Below are positions 5,792-6,053 of a DNA stretch of 6,053 bases, piece after piece. The stretch spans positions 1 to 6,053 of the forward strand of contig CANGWT010000114.1 of assembly GCA_947457745.1 (NCBI GenBank). Reading direction: 5' to 3'. How positions within the stretch are numbered: position 1 is the stretch's first letter; every line of letters starts with the position of its first letter. The notes under the pieces were generated by a model. The model did no database searches. It had not been told where the DNA came from and saw only the letters and a list, made by a program, of their open reading frames with translations. Position numbers and translations under genes: made by a program. The DNA is from Burkholderiaceae bacterium. Lineage in GTDB: Bacteria; Pseudomonadota; Gammaproteobacteria; Burkholderiales; Burkholderiaceae.

Positions 5792-5831
5792 ACGCCACCC
5801 AAACTCTTTTTCAAAGTATGTAAATTTAGTC

Positions 5832-5850
5832 TTGTCCAAATATTGTCCAA
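5832..5850. repeat. Tandem TTGTCCAA direct repeat downstream of moaC
   Basis: TTGTCCAA occurs at 5832-5839 and again at 5843-5850, an 11-bp period, so both copies face the same side of the helix. A separate pair, ATTTAGTC, occurs at 5824-5831 and 5863-5870. All lie in the 87-base gap between moaC and the minus-strand hydrolase gene. Same-face 8-mers can be protein-binding sites such as operators or integrase arm-type sites, but nothing here shows which. I see no convincing terminator for either convergent gene in the gap. Confidence 0.5.
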
Positions 5851-5878
5851 GTAAACCGAAAGATTTAGTCAAGAAGGT

Positions 5879-6053
5879 CTAATTTATCTCGCGAATTACC
5901 TTATCCACACATCTTGATATTTTTTTATATCCCCCTGGATTTGGATGAGGATCATTAATAAAATAGTCTGAAGGCTCAAGATCGCAAACTTTGAATCCAT
6001 CTATAAGCTTTCCGCCAAAAATATTTAATTTCTCTCTGGCTAGTTGACCCACA
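5879..6053 (-). CDS. C-terminal fragment of an SGNH/GDSL hydrolase-like protein (partial)
   Basis: A minus-strand frame is open from the right edge to TAG at 5881-5879, giving 57 residues without a start in the window. YFINDPHPNPGGYKKISR (residues 30-47 of the visible part) matches the last conserved block of SGNH/GDSL hydrolases. There a D and an H two or three residues apart (here D34 and H36) complete the Ser-Asp-His triad, followed by N-x-x-G and a terminal helix (VDKVIREIN). Such enzymes are esterases or acetyl transferases, often acting on polysaccharides. Whether this is a stand-alone enzyme or the C-terminal domain of a larger acyltransferase cannot be told, since the catalytic serine is outside the window. 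It is convergent with moaC. The stretch is AT-richer than the genes to its left. Confidence 0.7.
   Translation of the reverse strand, partial: VGQLAREKLNIFGGKLIDGFKVCDLEPSDYFINDPHPNPGGYKKISRCVDKVIREIN

Noticed and set aside
5805..5820. Possible terminator after moaC (CTTT TTC AAAG)
   Set aside because: Only a 4-bp AT-rich stem without a T-run after it.

Overview
The window looks like core chromosome of a betaproteobacterium of the Burkholderiaceae, most likely a Polynucleobacter-type freshwater species. This is inferred from the moderate GC content, the gene set and order (ilvE, CHCC zinc-finger gene, waaF, NTF2-like gene, conserved unknown gene, then a convergent M48 protease gene and a divergent moaC), and the look of the proteins. 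No rRNA, tRNA, CRISPR array, insertion sequence or phage gene is visible.

Left edge (1-246): the probable 3' end of an unidentified plus-strand gene, then a candidate sigma-70 promoter and a leader with two GC-rich hairpins before ilvE. Positions 247-3569 hold five plus-strand genes separated by 14, 43, 34 and 28 bases, a likely operon: branched-chain aminotransferase (ilvE), a 63-residue CHCC zinc-finger protein related to mitochondrial NDUFS6, ADP-heptose:LPS heptosyltransferase II (waaF), an NTF2/SnoaL-like protein, and a 204-residue conserved protein of unknown function. They do not form one pathway. ilvE serves amino-acid metabolism and waaF builds the LPS inner core. The zinc-finger protein may relate to respiratory complex I, and the last two are unassigned.

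Positions 3570-5288 (minus) encode an exported BepA-like M48 metalloprotease with a C-terminal TPR region. Its stop codon abuts the stop of the unknown gene with no base between them. Together with waaF it gives the window an outer-membrane biogenesis theme. moaC (5312-5791, plus; molybdenum cofactor synthesis) is divergent from it across only 23 bases, so the promoters of both genes must largely lie inside each other's coding sequence.

Right edge (5792-6053): a noncoding stretch of 87 bases with a tandem TTGTCCAA repeat, then the 3' end of a minus-strand gene whose residues (DPHPN..GY) match the C-terminal catalytic block of SGNH/GDSL hydrolases. This end is AT-richer and may start an accessory region.

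Most of the window is ordinary housekeeping DNA. The best leads are the unknown gene paired with the NTF2-like gene, the ilvE leader hairpins, the compact protease/moaC divergence, and the repeat-marked boundary after moaC. I do not see a convincing undescribed system.
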